Assembly: GCA_947502885.1 (NCBI GenBank)
Contig: CANNBP010000006.1
Span: forward strand, 124,001 to 188,000
Reading direction: 5' to 3'
Source: an uncultured Aquimarina sp.
Lineage (GTDB): Bacteria > Bacteroidota > Bacteroidia > Flavobacteriales > Flavobacteriaceae
Length of the DNA stretch: 64,000 nucleotides
Both the position numbers and the translations under genes were made by a program. The notes below the pieces were generated by a model. It made no database searches. It was not told where the DNA came from and saw only the letters and a program-made list of their open reading frames with translations. Below, piece by piece: positions 1 to 8,165 of this stretch (position 1 is the stretch's first letter; each line of letters begins with the position of its first letter).

Positions 1-561
1 CAATACCCAACACAACCAGTTTAACACCTGATTAACAATAACTTAACATCATAATTTTTACAACAACTATGTGATAAATTTTCTTGTTATTCGTATTAAT
101 TCTACACTTCATTTAGCTTAAAAATCTCTATAAAAATTGCACTTCTTTAAAATTACAATTCTTAACTCCAATCTCTTATCTTTTGAATTTACTGCAATAA
201 AAAAAGCATTTCTTATCTCTAATAAAACCAAACAATAAACGATACATTCTATTTAAACATATGCAAAAAAAATAATCCCTTTACACTGTAAAGGGATTAT
301 TTAATATATGTTAGTATACAACAATAGTCCCTATCAGGATGGAATAACCACCTCGATAATGACCACATTGATATTTATGTTTCTATTCTTCATTTATTGG
401 GATCAAATATATAAAAAAAATCTAATAGAAATTATTTTTTTCAAAAAACTACACAACAATACACAATCTTGCCTTTGACCTACACCTTGATGTACACAAA
501 ATCTTTTCGTTTATCTATACTAATCTAAAAAGGTTTCAAGTACACATATTACCTAACACCA
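1..561. other. gene-free stretch downstream of the response regulator
   Basis: No credible coding frame is visible on either strand. The stretch is very AT-rich. Its only clear structure is the perfect inverted repeat at 271-301, annotated separately as a terminator. I recognise no RNA gene here. Confidence 0.6.
264..301 (-). terminator. Rho-independent terminator after the response regulator
   Basis: A perfect inverted repeat has 15-base arms, AATAATCCCTTTACA at 271-285 and its complement at 287-301, around a single central base. Read on the minus strand, the hairpin is followed directly by a run of T (the A-run at 265-272 on the plus strand). That is the layout of an intrinsic terminator for the minus-strand gene ending at 562. 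The symmetric arms could also stop transcription arriving from the other side. Confidence 0.75.
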
Positions 562-1209
562 CTAAATCTGAAAAAGATTACTTTTAATACAATAGATTAC
601 CAAACCAACCCTCGTTCTCACCTCAAATCTTTTAAAAACGGCTTCTCTATAGTTTTCTATAGTTTTTGGACTCAATCCCATTTCTGCAGCGATCTCTTTA
701 TATGTAAGTTCTGAACATGATAACTGTAAAAACAAGCGCTCTTTATCAGTAAGTTTCTTTTCTTTCTTTCTAGCAGTATCAAATTCATCAGAGTTACGCA
801 TTGCACTCTCCATTTTCCCATTCCAGTAGAACCCTTGCTCTATCACCATCTTCATAGCAAACTCAAAACTTTCTGGATTTACATCTTTAAGCAAATATCC
901 TTTTGCACCACCTCTAAGCATTTTTATAATGGTACTTTCATCATCCTCCATGGTTAATGCCAATACCTTTTGCTCTGGTTTATTTTCTTTAAGCCACTGC
1001 ATGGTCTGCACACCATCCATAACTGGCATTTTAACATCTAAAAGCACCAAATCTGGCGTTTTTCTTTTATGCAGATAATATTGAGTTAATTCTTTTCCGT
1101 TATTTAAAATCGCCAACACCTCGTATCCCTCAAACTTTGAGATCAACACCTCTAACGATTGTCCAAATAACAGATGATCATCAACAATTACTATGGTCTT
1201 TTTTTTCAT
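562..1209 (-). CDS. LuxR/NarL-family response regulator
   Basis: This is a two-domain response regulator of 215 residues. The receiver domain (about residues 5-125) has the acidic pocket D10-D11 and a phospho-acceptor aspartate at D58 in LLDVKMPVMDG. The C-terminal LuxR-type helix-turn-helix (about 150-215) contains LTDKERLFLQL and the recognition segment SPKTIENYREAVFKRF. It probably regulates transcription when phosphorylated by the histidine kinase encoded upstream at 1559-2332; the two genes are separated by a repeat-bearing gap of about 350 bases. A strong terminator follows at 264-301. The family and domain layout are clear; the target genes are unknown. Confidence 0.93.
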   Translation of the reverse strand: MKKKTIVIVDDHLLFGQSLEVLISKFEGYEVLAILNNGKELTQYYLHKRKTPDLVLLDVKMPVMDGVQTMQWLKENKPEQKVLALTMEDDESTIIKMLRGGAKGYLLKDVNPESFEFAMKMVIEQGFYWNGKMESAMRNSDEFDTARKKEKKLTDKERLFLQLSCSELTYKEIAAEMGLSPKTIENYREAVFKRFEVRTRVGLVIYCIKSNLFQI

Positions 1210-1558
1210 GGGGTTATTTCATTTATACTACTAAAAACCTAAATTAGATATATCAAAATTTACGTCAGTCAGAGTGATTTTTGATAGAAAATTATATCGA
1301 AGACAAGTAAATTTTTCATCAAAAGCCTAATTTCGATACAATTTTTCTTCGTTTCACTATGAAAAACTACTCAATTTGACGGCTTTTTTTTGCAAAAATC
1401 AATTATCTACATCGAACTCACGTTAAAATCACCTCGACAAGCTAGGTGCGATACAAAACTATACTCTATAGCCACTACAAACAAAACAACAGAAATTTTA
1501 ATTTGTTGCAACTTAGAAGGTCAAATTGCCTAATATCGCAAATGTAAGAAAACGAAAA
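1210..1558. other. intergenic gap containing repeat elements
   Basis: No gene is seen here. Most of the stretch is occupied by the inverted repeat pair at 1262-1382 and by a second repeat-like piece around 1410-1452 (ATCGAACTCACGTTA followed by a short imperfect inverted repeat, CACCT...AGGTG). I see no convincing Bacteroidota promoter directly upstream of the regulator start at 1209. Confidence 0.5.
1262..1382. repeat. two facing copies of a ~50-base dispersed repeat
   Basis: The left copy (about 1262-1303) begins ACGTCAGTCAGAGTGATTTTT and ends TATATCGAAGAC. The right copy (1331-1382) is the reverse orientation of the same pattern: its complement begins GTCAAATTGAGTAGTTTTTC and ends AATTGTATCGAAA. 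A third copy lies inside the biosynthetic cluster at 48301-48352. The pattern resembles short intergenic palindromic elements common in flavobacterial genomes. That resemblance is from memory, and the copies are diverged. Confidence 0.5.
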
Positions 1559-2332
1559 CTATTTTAAAGGATAAGACAAAGTAAGTCGAACCCCTTTGTT
1601 AACTGAAGACACACAATCTAATTTTGCATTAACCAGAGAAGCTCTGCTTTCCATATTTAACAATCCAGAATTGGCTTGTACTGATTTCATATCATAACCA
1701 ACCCCATTATCCTGGATAGTAATATTAAGTGATTTGGACTGATAATCTAAAATCACATCTAATTTACTTGCCTCAGCATGTTTTATTGTATTTGAAAAAA
1801 ATTCTTGAATGATACGATATAAGATAATTTCATCTTTAGGATCGACATACACCTCTTCTCCTTTTACCGTTAAGGTTGGTGTTAAAAAATTAAGTTTTTC
1901 AAAACGTTTGAGCTCTACTTTAATCGATTGCTCTAATCCTATATTTTGAATTACCTCATGATTTAAGGTTTTTGACAAATTACGTATCTCCTGTAAACTA
2001 TCCCCTACCAATTTACGCACATCTTGCAGGGATTCTGATGCTTTATCCTCTAGCGAAGTCCCCATTATATTGATATGCATTACCGCGGTAGACAACAATT
2101 GTCCAATATTATCATGCAACTCCCAGCTTACATTTTTTAGGGTTTGCTCTTGTATCTCTATTTTTGACTTAAAAATCTCATCTTCATACCGTTGTTCTGC
2201 TTTAAGTTTATCAAAAATCAATTTATTTTTACGCCTTTGAAAAGCCACAAAAAACACAATACCGAATATTACAAAAAATAAAATAATAACGATAAAATAA
2301 ACAATCAGTAAGATTTGTTCTTTTTCAAGCAT
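1559..2332 (-). CDS. membrane-anchored sensor histidine kinase (HisKA_3 type)
   Basis: A short histidine kinase of about 257 residues has one N-terminal membrane helix and a linker. Its HisKA_3 dimerization box contains the phospho-accepting His in SWELHDNIGQLLSTAV, and its HATPase_c domain carries DNGVGYD and the SGLLNMESRA segment. This is the NarL-partner class, so the likely target is the regulator at 562-1209. I prefer the start at 2332 (MLEKEQILL), directly before the membrane helix; an in-frame ATG at 2356 would add eight residues. The gene overlaps the 3' end of the upstream membrane-protein gene, which suggests coupled translation. No sensory domain is visible apart from the membrane helix, so signal input may come from that neighbour. 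Confidence 0.88.
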   Translation of the reverse strand: MLEKEQILLIVYFIVIILFFVIFGIVFFVAFQRRKNKLIFDKLKAEQRYEDEIFKSKIEIQEQTLKNVSWELHDNIGQLLSTAVMHINIMGTSLEDKASESLQDVRKLVGDSLQEIRNLSKTLNHEVIQNIGLEQSIKVELKRFEKLNFLTPTLTVKGEEVYVDPKDEIILYRIIQEFFSNTIKHAEASKLDVILDYQSKSLNITIQDNGVGYDMKSVQANSGLLNMESRASLVNAKLDCVSSVNKGVRLTLSYPLK

Positions 2333-3003
2333 ACCACAAAACCAATAATATAGCAAGTATACATAAAAATATTAGCACTATATAAAATTATATTACGAAC
2401 TTCGAAAAACTCCAAGTTTTCTTCACTTGAATATTCTTCATAAATAAACAAAGGCGTAACAACTAAATGAAAAACCATTGCTCCAACTGCAATATAAAAA
2501 GACATCTCTTTATGAATAGAAAGAATTTTATCACTATTAAATATTTCTAAAAAATACAATAAAACACTTACAAAGATCAAGATAGACCCTATAATATCAA
2601 TAACAGGCCAATTCCTCACAAAATCAACCCCTGTAAAAACCAAAACATAACCCGCTAAAACTAAACCTACAACAATCATTACATCTAACACTAAACTAAT
2701 TTTTTTTGAAAAAATATTTTTTTTGAAAAAAAAAACATAAAATAAAAAAGTAATTACAGCATAAATATTATAGACCACATAGTTATTGTTTATCAAAAAT
2801 TCTTTAAAATGCATTAATGGCCCCACCTTACTCAAAAACCTAGGAGTTAACCCAAATACTATTTCAACAAAAACAGTTAACCACAAAAGCCAAACAAAAT
2901 ATCGAGTTAAATTATTTTCTCGATATTTTGATTCCTTCAAATACATTGTCCCAATTAATGCAGTTAATACTTCAAAGAAAATGACAATAATCAAAAACGG
3001 CAT
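2305..3003 (-). CDS. polytopic membrane protein of unknown function
   Basis: This 232-residue protein consists almost entirely of hydrophobic segments, about seven predicted membrane helices separated by short charged loops (for example KESKYRENN, FFKKNIFSKK and IYEEYSSEENLEFFE). I recognise no family signature. It is transcribed immediately before the histidine kinase and overlaps its start. Such an arrangement is typical of a small membrane partner or sensor for a kinase that has no extracellular domain of its own; this is inference from position. Homologous pairs in other flavobacteria would support it. Confidence 0.7.
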   Translation of the reverse strand: MPFLIIVIFFEVLTALIGTMYLKESKYRENNLTRYFVWLLWLTVFVEIVFGLTPRFLSKVGPLMHFKEFLINNNYVVYNIYAVITFLFYVFFFKKNIFSKKISLVLDVMIVVGLVLAGYVLVFTGVDFVRNWPVIDIIGSILIFVSVLLYFLEIFNSDKILSIHKEMSFYIAVGAMVFHLVVTPLFIYEEYSSEENLEFFEVRNIILYSANIFMYTCYIIGFVVCLKKNKSY

Positions 3004-3055
3004 ATTATTTTGTTAATTAAAAGTATTATAAAATCCCTCAGCAACTTAAAAAAAA

Positions 3056-3484
3056 CTATCCATCACCATTCCCTCCTCCGCCTTGTCCAGCTCTATTATA
3101 TGGAGAAATACTATCATTATCAGGCTGCCCATTACCACCCTTACCCTGCGCACCTACCGGAGACCCTGTTGGTTTAAAAAACAAGGTAGAATACCCTTTA
3201 CCCGCATTACACTTGTCTTTTGAATACGCACCTAGATACACTCGAATCCCAGGATTATCGATCCCCTGCTTTCTTGATTCTCTCTTTACATATTTTAAAT
3301 ATTCTTGCAACTCTTCGACACTCCACCAAAAATCTTTAGCATCATCATGACCTAAACACTCTTTTAGATGTTTCCCTCTATGCTCACACCAATTACCGTG
3401 CAACTCTCTTGCCTCTTCCACACTAATACACTTTTCAGGCATTTTTTTCTTTTTCTTCTTTTTTATTGGTAAGTTTTTTTCCAT
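3056..3484 (-). CDS. hypothetical protein with basic N-terminus and Gly-rich tail
   Basis: The start at 3484 gives about 142 residues beginning MEKNLPIKKKKKKKMPEKCIS. An upstream ATG at 3544 would add 20 residues of no recognisable character. The core contains VEEARELHGNWCEHRG, FWWSVEELQEYLKYV and GIRVYLGAY, a pattern I associate with uncharacterised Bacteroidota proteins without a known role. The C-terminus is Gly- and Asn-rich (AGQGGGGNGDG) and probably disordered. There is no signal peptide or membrane helix. A homopolymeric lysine run of seven follows the N-terminus. Function cannot be assigned. Confidence 0.55.
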   Translation of the reverse strand: MEKNLPIKKKKKKKMPEKCISVEEARELHGNWCEHRGKHLKECLGHDDAKDFWWSVEELQEYLKYVKRESRKQGIDNPGIRVYLGAYSKDKCNAGKGYSTLFFKPTGSPVGAQGKGGNGQPDNDSISPYNRAGQGGGGNGDG

Positions 3485-3656
3485 AACTTTAGATTGTTTC
3501 ACATTAATACTGCTAATATATCTAAAAAACACCTGTTTACACAAACCTCCTTTACCTTCTTACCTAAACAAAAGGAGACAGGAACACCCACAAACCCTCT
3601 AAAAATAGATTACACAACACAAACTAAACTGATTATCAAAAATTTAACAAGGGTGT

Positions 3657-3691
3657 TTTTCCCCTTTTTTTAAAGGGGGAAAATCCCCTTT
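3657..3691. repeat. nested G/C-tract inverted repeats at the end of the TPR frame
   Basis: TTTTCCCCTTT (3657-3667) can pair with AAAGGGGGAAAA (3672-3683). The same G tract (3672-3679) can instead pair with CCCCTTT (3685-3691). The second hairpin is followed on the plus strand by GATTTTTT, so it resembles a plus-strand terminator although no plus-strand gene precedes it. The structure overlaps the stop codon of the truncated TPR gene. Confidence 0.5.
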
Positions 3692-4248
3692 GATTTTTTA
3701 ATACGAAAGCAAACTACCACTACCATATCATATTTTGCCAGCACATGATGGATCACCCCTACATAATGATAACAGTCTGCCGTGCCATAATCCTCTTTAC
3801 CAAAAATCACCTCTCTAATAGCTAATGCTTTTTGATAATACTCCATCGCTTCCTCATATTGATCATTTTCTCTAAGTACATGCCCCATCATTAAGTATGA
3901 GGTTGCCACTTCTTTTGACTTTTGCCCAAAATTCTCTAACCTAACAGCTAAAGCTTTTTTCGCAAAAACCAAAGCTTTATCAAAGTCAAAAAGATCTTTG
4001 TGAGACTGCGCAATCATATCATAAGAATCAGCAATTCGTTTCTGGCTACTTGACTTTTTATAACCAATCAAAGCCTTTTTAAAACACACCAATGCACTAT
4101 CTGACTTATACTCTCTTAGTAAAGTTTTTCCATTTTTAAATTTTTCAAATGATGGGATGGTATCTTTTTGAGACTGGGCATTAAAATGATTACAAAACAA
4201 GAAAACAACCCATATAAATACGGTTCTAATTAAGGCGTGGGGATACAT
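3670..4248 (-). CDS. exported TPR-repeat protein, apparently 3'-truncated
   Basis: This frame of 192 residues begins with a signal peptide (hydrophobic IRTVFIWVVFLFC, then FNAQSQ). At least three tetratricopeptide units follow, including SDSALVCFKKALIGYKKS, FDKALVFAKKALAVRLENFG and YEEAMEYYQKALAIREVIFG. Such repeats usually form the sensory half of much longer Bacteroidota proteins, for example TPR-linked histidine kinases. Here the last repeat breaks off after HHVLAKYDM and the frame runs on through a non-conserved stretch into the palindromic G/C tract at 3657-3691. I therefore think the gene has lost its 3' part and may be a remnant. Confidence 0.5.
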   Translation of the reverse strand: MYPHALIRTVFIWVVFLFCNHFNAQSQKDTIPSFEKFKNGKTLLREYKSDSALVCFKKALIGYKKSSSQKRIADSYDMIAQSHKDLFDFDKALVFAKKALAVRLENFGQKSKEVATSYLMMGHVLRENDQYEEAMEYYQKALAIREVIFGKEDYGTADCYHYVGVIHHVLAKYDMVVVVCFRIKKSKGIFPL

Positions 4249-4615
4249 ACAAATAATTTACGTAGTACAATACTATTCTTGATAAAGATCGGAAAACTTA
4301 AGTCATAGTACAATCTATCAAGGTGTTTATTATTAAATTACCACAACTTAAGACATGCAACTACAATTATAATCAATATGCTTCGACAGACTCAGCATGA
4401 CTAGCAATTCTAAAGCCATCAACGTAATACTTCGCTTGGCTCAAACATGACAGGCAGGTTTCTCATTATCAAAACATACTTTGACAGGTTTAACGTAACA
4501 AAAACCAAAATACATTCACGCTTGACAAAAATAGTAACGAAACCTTACATAGCGAACCAAACTAACATGCTTCGAAAGACTCAACATAACAGATTACACT
4601 TACACCACACAATAT
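4249..4615. repeat. cluster of short degenerate repeats in a gene-free gap
   Basis: There is no gene here. Four related units of about 24 bases are visible: ATGCTTCGACAGACTCAGCA (4378-4397, continuing TGACT), ATACTTCGCTTGGCTCAAAC (4427-4446), ATACTTTGACAGGTTTAACG (4476-4495) and ATGCTTCGAAAGACTCAACA (4567-4586). They share the pattern TTCGACAG-CTCAACATGAC, a motif I associate with intergenic repeats of flavobacteria. No terminator hairpin is seen for the pxpC gene ending at 4616. Confidence 0.5.
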
Positions 4616-5464
4616 TCAACTCAGAATAAATTTTAGTTGTTTCCCCATTCTAAGTTGAGCAATTTTATTAATTGATGATTCTGTTAATTGTAATATGCGT
4701 GGGTACCCACCTGTGGTCTGAGCATCTCTCATCAAAATCACTAAATCACCAGCAGGTGTCAATTGTATTGTTCCTGGCAAAACTGGAGAAGTTAACATTG
4801 AAGGTAATTGGTTTTCGAGTTTCTCAACTAATCGAATTGCCATCCGATTTAAGGTATTAGATATTGTAAAATTAGAAGTATAAAACACTTCTTTTTGAGA
4901 CCTCGACAACAACTCAAATTCCGTGCCTTTTAACACCTCTATTTTAATTAATTTTTCATGAAGTTTTGACACAGAAATCGAAGAAAATTTAGGAGTAAAA
5001 ACTTCCTTTTTTTTGTATGATATTTTACTACCAGATTTAAGTAAGCTGGTATCTGTCACTGGACTATAAAAAGATCTACTACCAAGAACTAATGGAGTTA
5101 AAAAACCTTTCATAATTCCTACATAACCATAAACACCATTCTTACACATACCGATTTTTAAAACATCATTTACATTCACCTTAAAAGGCGAACACATTTC
5201 TACTTCATCTCCATTTAAAAAAGCTATTACATTTGCTCCGGTTAAAACCACAACACTTTCCTCAAAAAATTGCAAAACCGGACCTTGAAATGCAAACTCA
5301 ATACACGCCGAATTCTCATCATTTCCTAAAAGTAAATTTGCTCGATTGTACGAATCTAAATCCATAGCTCCGCTTCGAGGCACTCCAAATTTCGCAAATC
5401 CAAAACGTCCTTGATCTTGTATCGAAGTTCTAAAACCAGATGTAAGTAATTTTACTTCTCCCAT
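4616..5464 (-). CDS. pxpC: 5-oxoprolinase subunit PxpC (KipA family)
   Basis: This 282-residue protein matches the KipA/PxpC family from end to end. The N-terminus reads LLTSGFRTSIQDQGRFG, followed by GVPRSGAMD and ACIEFAFQGP; the C-terminal part has PLSSMLTSP-like and LVILMRDAQTTGGYPRI segments. With PxpA and PxpB it forms the ATP-dependent 5-oxoprolinase that opens 5-oxoproline to glutamate, a housekeeping repair route in prokaryotes. Its start overlaps the end of pxpB by 13 bases, so the two are translationally coupled. It is the last gene of the operon that begins with the DUF2891 lipoprotein. Confidence 0.93.
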   Translation of the reverse strand: MGEVKLLTSGFRTSIQDQGRFGFAKFGVPRSGAMDLDSYNRANLLLGNDENSACIEFAFQGPVLQFFEESVVVLTGANVIAFLNGDEVEMCSPFKVNVNDVLKIGMCKNGVYGYVGIMKGFLTPLVLGSRSFYSPVTDTSLLKSGSKISYKKKEVFTPKFSSISVSKLHEKLIKIEVLKGTEFELLSRSQKEVFYTSNFTISNTLNRMAIRLVEKLENQLPSMLTSPVLPGTIQLTPAGDLVILMRDAQTTGGYPRILQLTESSINKIAQLRMGKQLKFILS

Positions 5465-6189
5465 GATTCTAATTTAAACGTAGGTGTATATAAATTTTCA
5501 TTTACTAAAGTTCTTATATCGTTATATTCTTTTTCTGATATCGATATAAATTGAATTCTATCTCCCAAAGACACAAAACAACATTCTTCTACACTAGCAT
5601 TAAAAAAACTTAATGGACTCTTACCAATTGCATACCAACCACCTGGACTATCAACCGGATAAACACCTGTTTGATTTCCACCAATCGCTACAGAACCTTT
5701 CTCAATTTTTGGTGACGGTGTCTTTTTTCTAGGATGAAACAACACCTCATTCAATCCACCCAAGTACAAAAAACCAGGTAAGAACCCAATAAAATACACC
5801 TTATATATAGGAGTAGTATGTAACCGAACCACCTCGTCAACAGACAAGGATTTCATCTCAGCAAATTGCTCAAGATCGGGAGCAAGGGCAGAAGAATAAC
5901 ATACAGGTATTTTCCACAACTTAGTTTTTCTTGACCCAGTCTCAGACCCATCACTAAACAGTGATTTAAGCCGAAAAACCTCACTATAGAAATCCTCTAT
6001 AGTGAACCTATAATAAATTAATAACGAGTTATATGATGAGATTACCTCAACAATTACTTCATAAAAATGAATTTCAACTTGATTTTTACAAAAAACAAGG
6101 TTATCGAGTATATTTTCATCAATTTTTGAAGGCCACTCAATTAAAATTGCCTTTTCTGAATACCTTTTATAATTCAATTCATACACCAT
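5452..6189 (-). CDS. pxpB: 5-oxoprolinase subunit PxpB (KipI family)
   Basis: At 245 residues this has the usual length of KipI/PxpB proteins. The family signature is clear: YFIGFLPGFLYLGGL, then FHPRKKTPSPKIEKGSVAIG, GNQTGVYPVDSPGGWYAIG and the closing KSPLSFF. It works as a complex with PxpC, and with PxpA performs ATP-dependent hydrolysis of 5-oxoproline. In Bacillus the homologues KipI and KipA were first described as kinase regulators, but the linked pxpA homologue here favours the metabolic role. It lies 10 bases after pxpA and overlaps pxpC. Confidence 0.93.
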   Translation of the reverse strand: MVYELNYKRYSEKAILIEWPSKIDENILDNLVFCKNQVEIHFYEVIVEVISSYNSLLIYYRFTIEDFYSEVFRLKSLFSDGSETGSRKTKLWKIPVCYSSALAPDLEQFAEMKSLSVDEVVRLHTTPIYKVYFIGFLPGFLYLGGLNEVLFHPRKKTPSPKIEKGSVAIGGNQTGVYPVDSPGGWYAIGKSPLSFFNASVEECCFVSLGDRIQFISISEKEYNDIRTLVNENLYTPTFKLESWEK

Positions 6190-6199
6190 ACCTCTTTTA

Positions 6200-6925
6200 T
6201 TATATCCAATTCAAATCTGCAAATTCTTTATGTAAATGCTTTAAAATCGAGACAGCATTTGGATGATCACCATGCACACAAATTGTATCAAAAAAAACAG
6301 GAACCTCTACTCCATTTTGTGTTTTAACTTTTTTCTCGGCCACCATTTTTTTTACATGATTAAAAATATCTTTAGGCTCAAAAAGCATCGCGTTTTTTTC
6401 TAATCGAGAAACCAGAGTTCCATCCTCTTTATAATTACGATCTGCAAAAGCTTCAAGTTTCACATCAAAAAAATCACCCGAAAGGTAAGAAATTTTTGAT
6501 TTTTCTTGAGTTATCACATATAAACTTTTATCGATATTTTTTACAGCATCTAAAATAGCAGATGCAATTTCCTCTTTTTTAATTGCATCATTATATAAAG
6601 CTCCATGTGGTTTTACATGATGCAATTTTTGACCTTCTTTTTCTACGTGAAACTTCACTAATCCAATTTGATCAGTTAACGATTGTACCAAATCGTTATA
6701 ATTCATCTTAACACTTTTTCTTCCAAAATTTTCTCGATCAGGATATGACGGGTGCGCTCCGATTTTAACATTATTAGCTACTGCCAATCCTATTGTTTCT
6801 TGTATTACTTTCTCACCTCCTGCATGTGCTCCACAAGCAATATTTGCCCATGTGATATAAGGCATAATCTCTGTATCAAAACCTACTCCCTCTCCAACAT
6901 CAGAATTCAAAATAATCTTTTTCAT
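6200..6925 (-). CDS. pxpA: 5-oxoprolinase subunit PxpA (LamB/YcsF family)
   Basis: This 241-residue cytoplasmic protein begins MKKIILNSDVGEGVG, the family's N-terminal metal- or substrate-site signature. It continues with NIACGAHAGG, GAHPSYPDRENFGR, HHVKPHGALYN and the C-terminal ICVHGDHPNAV. These are the conserved blocks of LamB/YcsF proteins, one of the three subunits of the prokaryotic 5-oxoprolinase. It is co-transcribed with pxpB and pxpC downstream and an Nramp-fold transporter upstream. The same association (ycsF-ycsG-kipI-kipA) is known from Bacillus subtilis. Confidence 0.95.
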   Translation of the reverse strand: MKKIILNSDVGEGVGFDTEIMPYITWANIACGAHAGGEKVIQETIGLAVANNVKIGAHPSYPDRENFGRKSVKMNYNDLVQSLTDQIGLVKFHVEKEGQKLHHVKPHGALYNDAIKKEEIASAILDAVKNIDKSLYVITQEKSKISYLSGDFFDVKLEAFADRNYKEDGTLVSRLEKNAMLFEPKDIFNHVKKMVAEKKVKTQNGVEVPVFFDTICVHGDHPNAVSILKHLHKEFADLNWI

Positions 6926-6950
6926 TTCCTACAAAATTTAAAAACAAATC

Positions 6951-8165
6951 CTACAAATTTAAAATTACTTTCCAGACGCTTCTAAATCCTAAAAAACATG
7001 TAATGATTAGAATTAAAAAACCTATTAAATTTTGCTTCCAATTATTGGTATATTTTCCAAGTATTTTTTGCTGATTCATGACCCACAAAAGAAAGGTTGC
7101 TACAATGGGTAAAAGTAGCCCGTTTGCTATCTGTGCAAACCGTATAATTTCGATGGATTTTATACCTAATGAAGAAAACAAAACACCTAAAAAAAGCACA
7201 CAAATCCATACTGCTTTAAACGGCTTACTTTTTAATCCTCCTTTCCATTTCAAACATCCTTTTACTACATAAGCTGCAGCAAGTGGAGCCGTAATTGCTG
7301 ATGTAATTCCTGCCGCAAAAAGACCAATTGATAAAACATATTTTGCCACAGATCCAAAAAGAGGTTCTAGGCCTTTTGCTAAATCTGCTGCATTATGCAC
7401 TTCTGCTTGTTGTATGGCCGCTCCAGAAATCATGATTGCTATAGACACTAATCCTCCTAATGCTATAGCGACAATTGTATCTTTTCTAGCTATAGGCAAC
7501 TCTTCTGTTGACTTCCACTTTTCTCCAACTATAGAAGCATGTAAAAAGAGGTTATAAGGAACCACTGTTGTACCAATTAATCCTACTATGGTTAATAAAC
7601 TTTCGCTCGAAAACTCGGGAACAAAACCTTTGAGCAACATAGAAACATTTGGTTTTGTTACTATAGCGGTTACTATAAATGCTATACTCATTAATAATAC
7701 TAACCCAATCAAACTACGTTCAATGACTTTATAATTTCCTATATAAAGCATTACAAAAGCAATACAACCTATACCAATGCTTATAAAGCTTTTGGGCACT
7801 ATAATACCATTTCCTATAGATTCAAAAATTGTAGTTACTCCAAGCACACCTCCACTTATATTACCTGCTTCATAAGCCGCATTACCAATGAATATTGCAG
7901 ATAAGATCAAAGTGATAAGGGCTACTCTTACTATTTTATTATCAAACTGAGATGTAAGTACCTCACTTAATCCTTTTTGAGTCACTACACCAAGTCTAGC
8001 TGCCATTTCTTGTAAAACAACACATGCAATAACTGATAATACTAATGCCCATATCAAGGTATACCCAAATTGTACACCTGCCAGCGTACATACAGTTACT
8101 GTTCCTGGGCCTATAAATGCAGCGGTAACCCATGTACCTGGGCCTATTGTAAAACGCTTTTTCAT
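6951..8165 (-). CDS. Nramp-fold transporter lacking the canonical metal-binding residues
   Basis: This is an integral membrane protein of 404 residues with about eleven hydrophobic helices and clear Nramp-family similarity (FGYTLIWALVLSVIACVVLQEMAARLG; LFLHASIV). Canonical Nramp metal transporters bind the ion with DPGN in helix 1 and MPH in helix 6. The aligned positions here read GPGT (IGPGTVTV) and VPY (TTVVPYNLF), so the usual Asp, Asn, Met and His are absent. It starts one base from the stop of the DUF2891 gene and precedes pxpABC, an arrangement also found with ycsG in Bacillus. I infer that the substrate may not be Mn or Fe; transport linked to 5-oxoproline is conceivable but unproven. 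Confidence 0.88.
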   Translation of the reverse strand: MKKRFTIGPGTWVTAAFIGPGTVTVCTLAGVQFGYTLIWALVLSVIACVVLQEMAARLGVVTQKGLSEVLTSQFDNKIVRVALITLILSAIFIGNAAYEAGNISGGVLGVTTIFESIGNGIIVPKSFISIGIGCIAFVMLYIGNYKVIERSLIGLVLLMSIAFIVTAIVTKPNVSMLLKGFVPEFSSESLLTIVGLIGTTVVPYNLFLHASIVGEKWKSTEELPIARKDTIVAIALGGLVSIAIMISGAAIQQAEVHNAADLAKGLEPLFGSVAKYVLSIGLFAAGITSAITAPLAAAYVVKGCLKWKGGLKSKPFKAVWICVLFLGVLFSSLGIKSIEIIRFAQIANGLLLPIVATFLLWVMNQQKILGKYTNNWKQNLIGFLILIITCFLGFRSVWKVILNL

